Assembly (NCBI GenBank): GCA_025355705.1 | Contig: JANXZD010000427.1 | Coordinates: 1 to 6,804, forward strand | DNA length: 6,804 nt | Direction: 5' to 3' | Source: Bacteroidota bacterium | GTDB taxonomy: Bacteria > Bacteroidota > Ignavibacteria > UBA10030 > UBA8401 | In this document: positions 6,018 through 6,804 of the stretch, in pieces | How positions within the stretch are numbered: the first letter of the stretch is position 1 | Layout: each line of letters starts with the position of its first letter | Program-made: the position numbers and the translations under genes | The notes under the pieces: model-generated | Databases searched by the model: none | What the model was told of the DNA's origin: nothing | What the model saw: only the letters and a program-made list of their open reading frames with translations

Positions 6018-6284
6018 ATGCCAACCATTAGACCAATTTCAGATCTTAGAAATAAATCAAACGATATTTCTAAATTCGTTCACAGTTCCAGCGAACCAAT
6101 ATTCATTACCAAAAACGGTGAGGGCGATATGGTGGTAATGTCTATTGCCCATTACAGCCAATTACAAAAAAAGCTCGAACTTTATTCAAAGCTTGCCGTG
6201 GCTGAATCTCAAAGAACTGCTGGCGATAAAGGACGCCCATTGAACAAAATTATGAAGGATATTAGGAAAAAGATTCGTGCCTAA
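6018..6284 (+). CDS. Type II antitoxin, Phd/YefM family
   Basis: The 88-residue product has the family's N-terminal DNA-binding and dimerisation domain (about 1-50): IRPISDLRNKSNDISKFV, then EPIFITKNGEGDMVVMSIAHYSQLQ. The basic C-terminal tail (about 55-88) would wrap and neutralise the toxin. It is predicted to bind the palindrome at 5974-5989 and repress its own promoter. It overlaps the toxin gene by 8 bases, which suggests translational coupling with antitoxin made first. Length is typical for the family. A clear Shine-Dalgarno and promoter precede it. Confidence 0.9.
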   Translation: MPTIRPISDLRNKSNDISKFVHSSSEPIFITKNGEGDMVVMSIAHYSQLQKKLELYSKLAVAESQRTAGDKGRPLNKIMKDIRKKIRA

Positions 6285-6585
6285 GTCCAATTATACTGTT
6301 CGCCTATTATCTACCGCTGAGCAAGATTTCAATGAGATCATTGATTATATACTGTTAGATAACGCTACAGCTGCATTATCCATTGCAGATAAAATAGAAT
6401 CAAATCTACAACTCCTCGGAAATAACCCTCACTTGGGACGTATACCTAATGACAAAGAACTTCTTCGACTAGGTTACCGTTATCTCATTGTTTTAGATTA
6501 TTTAATCTTCTACAAAATTGAAGAAACGACTATTATTATTTACCGTATTCTTCACGGCGCCCGTGATTACAAATCTTTACTCTAA
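6277..6585 (+). CDS. Type II toxin, RelE/ParE superfamily
   Basis: The 102-residue product starts at GTG, overlapping the antitoxin stop; no ATG is available nearby. The family pattern is seen as VRLLSTAEQDFNEIIDYI (8-25), NPHLGRIP (50-57), then LGYRYLIVLDYLIFYKIEE (65-83) and IIIYRILHGARDYKSLL (86-102). His93, Arg96 and Tyr98 stand where RelE-type mRNA interferases and ParE relatives carry their conserved C-terminal residues. ParE-type members poison gyrase while RelE-type ones cleave mRNA at the ribosome; the sequence alone does not settle which. The stop codon is 18 bases before site C. The gene is complete and shows no disruption. Confidence 0.9.
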   Translation: MPKSNYTVRLLSTAEQDFNEIIDYILLDNATAALSIADKIESNLQLLGNNPHLGRIPNDKELLRLGYRYLIVLDYLIFYKIEETTIIIYRILHGARDYKSLL

Positions 6586-6603
6586 CCGCACTTTTTTCTG
6601 CGT

Positions 6604-6653
6604 GCCTAACGGACTGGAGCTAAGCTGCGTTGCAACGTTCCAGCGTGTTGGAT
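6604..6653 (-). other. attC-like recombination site with well-paired boxes (site C)
   Basis: On the plus strand the order is GCCTAAC (6604-6610), GGA, CTGGAGC (6614-6620), a 16-base centre, GTTCCAG (6637-6643), CGT, GTTGGAT (6647-6653). CTGGAGC and GTTCCAG pair over all seven positions, counting one G-T wobble. Outer boxes fit RYYYAAC and GTTRRRY exactly. The centre contains the perfect palindrome CGTTGCAACG (6629-6638). At 50 bp it is a compact attC. Strand is given as minus by analogy with site B; its own boxes are symmetric and do not decide orientation. Confidence 0.72.
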
Positions 6654-6713
6654 TAAAAGTTTAAATTAAAAATGGTGTTTCGTAACGTAAACTGTATTTA
6701 GAATTCTCAACAC
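6654..6713. other. Gene-less AT-rich stretch between sites C and D
   Basis: About 60 bases with no credible reading frame, promoter or hairpin. It is too short for a gene cassette and may be the remains of a deleted one. Confidence 0.35.
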
Positions 6714-6767
6714 TCAAAACTTTGGAGCGTCAGCGGTTGCAACGTCAGTTTGAGCGACTCGTATGTT
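6714..6767 (-). other. Degenerate attC-like site (site D)
   Basis: On the minus strand CATACGAGTCGCTCAAAC aligns with the left half of site B (CCTAACGAGCCGTTCAAGC), followed by a centre with GTTGCAAC, then GCTCC and a GTTTTGA end. The plus strand shows GGAGC, GTTGCAACG and TTTGAGCGACTCGT in the same order as sites A and B. Neither outer box fits the RYYYAAC/GTTRRRY consensus, so it is probably a decayed site. Confidence 0.4.
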
Positions 6768-6804
6768 GATCCACCAAATAAATTCACGTATTGTAAAATC
6801 ATTG

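Larger units (their letters stand above)
5911..6609 (-). mobile_element. Putative 0.7-kb toxin-antitoxin cassette, genes inverted relative to the array
   Basis: Bounded by the G/TT crossover positions of sites B and C. Its two ends agree: plus-strand GTTAGGCACACAG (5950-5962) against the reverse complement of 6598-6610, GTTAGGCACGCAG, 12 of 13. The match to the other end of site B (TCCTAAC) is poorer. It contains the Phd/YefM-type and RelE/ParE-type genes with their own promoter, on the plus strand. If the array were instead read on the plus strand, site C would be the attC of this cassette and the coordinates would shift by tens of bases. Confidence 0.55.

Noticed and set aside
5926..6138. 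Plus-strand open frame spanning site B and the antitoxin start.
   Set aside because: It overlaps the recombination site, promoter and antitoxin gene in another frame and has no ribosome binding site.
2300..6767. Reading the cassette array on the plus strand.
   Set aside because: Outer boxes are symmetric so it cannot be excluded, but it would leave two of three gene units inverted and would not explain the R''-5 nt-GTTCAAGC layout of site B.
6715..6804. Minus-strand open frames reaching the right edge.
   Set aside because: Two frames are open for about 30 codons each and both run through site D; there is no basis for choosing either as a gene.
1..6804. CRISPR array, tRNA or rRNA genes.
   Set aside because: No regularly spaced direct repeats and no recognisable RNA gene sequence were seen on either strand.

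Overview
The window looks like a chromosomal segment from a member of the Bacteroidota or a close relative (Bacteroidetes/Chlorobi/Ignavibacteria group). The evidence is a TonB-dependent receptor with an N-terminal carboxypeptidase-regulatory-like domain, followed at once by a DUF4249-type lipoprotein. That gene pair is essentially confined to this group. Base composition is uneven: one counted line inside the first gene (181-240) has 33 G/C of 60, while one in the lipoprotein gene (3421-3480) has 15 of 60.

Left part (1 to about 1900) reads as ordinary chromosome. It holds the 3' part of a PhzF-family isomerase gene (+) and a complete esterase-like alpha/beta hydrolase gene (-), converging on a 184-bp intergenic element flanked by inverted repeats. 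Upstream of the esterase is a second small repeat element (1717-1868) with 19-bp imperfect terminal inverted repeats and nested hairpins, then a separate strong hairpin (1875-1899).

Right part (about 1900 to 6804) reads as an integron cassette array, or a cluster of attC sites without an integrase, as no integrase is in the window. Four related palindromic sites (about 2300-2397, 5905-5956, 6604-6653 and a degenerate one at about 6714-6767) have attC-like ends (RYYYAAC ... GTTRRRY) and a shared centre around TTGCAA. In two consecutive segments the end boxes match each other across the segment better than they match the other end of the same site, which is the expected mark of cassette insertion. 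The R''/L'' spacing, seen best in the middle site, suggests the array is read on the minus strand.

Read that way, the segments are: (i) a partly preserved cassette with a small two-helix membrane protein gene (-); (ii) a cassette of about 3.6 kb with the TonB-dependent receptor and DUF4249 lipoprotein genes (-), large and two-gened for a cassette; (iii) a cassette of about 0.7 kb with a Phd/YefM-type antitoxin and RelE/ParE-type toxin (+), opposite to the others and carrying its own sigma70-like promoter with a 16-bp palindrome between the -35 and -10; (iv) a gene-less stretch and a decayed site at the right edge. The receptor and lipoprotein would act together in outer-membrane uptake of an unknown substrate. 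The toxin-antitoxin pair probably stabilises the array.
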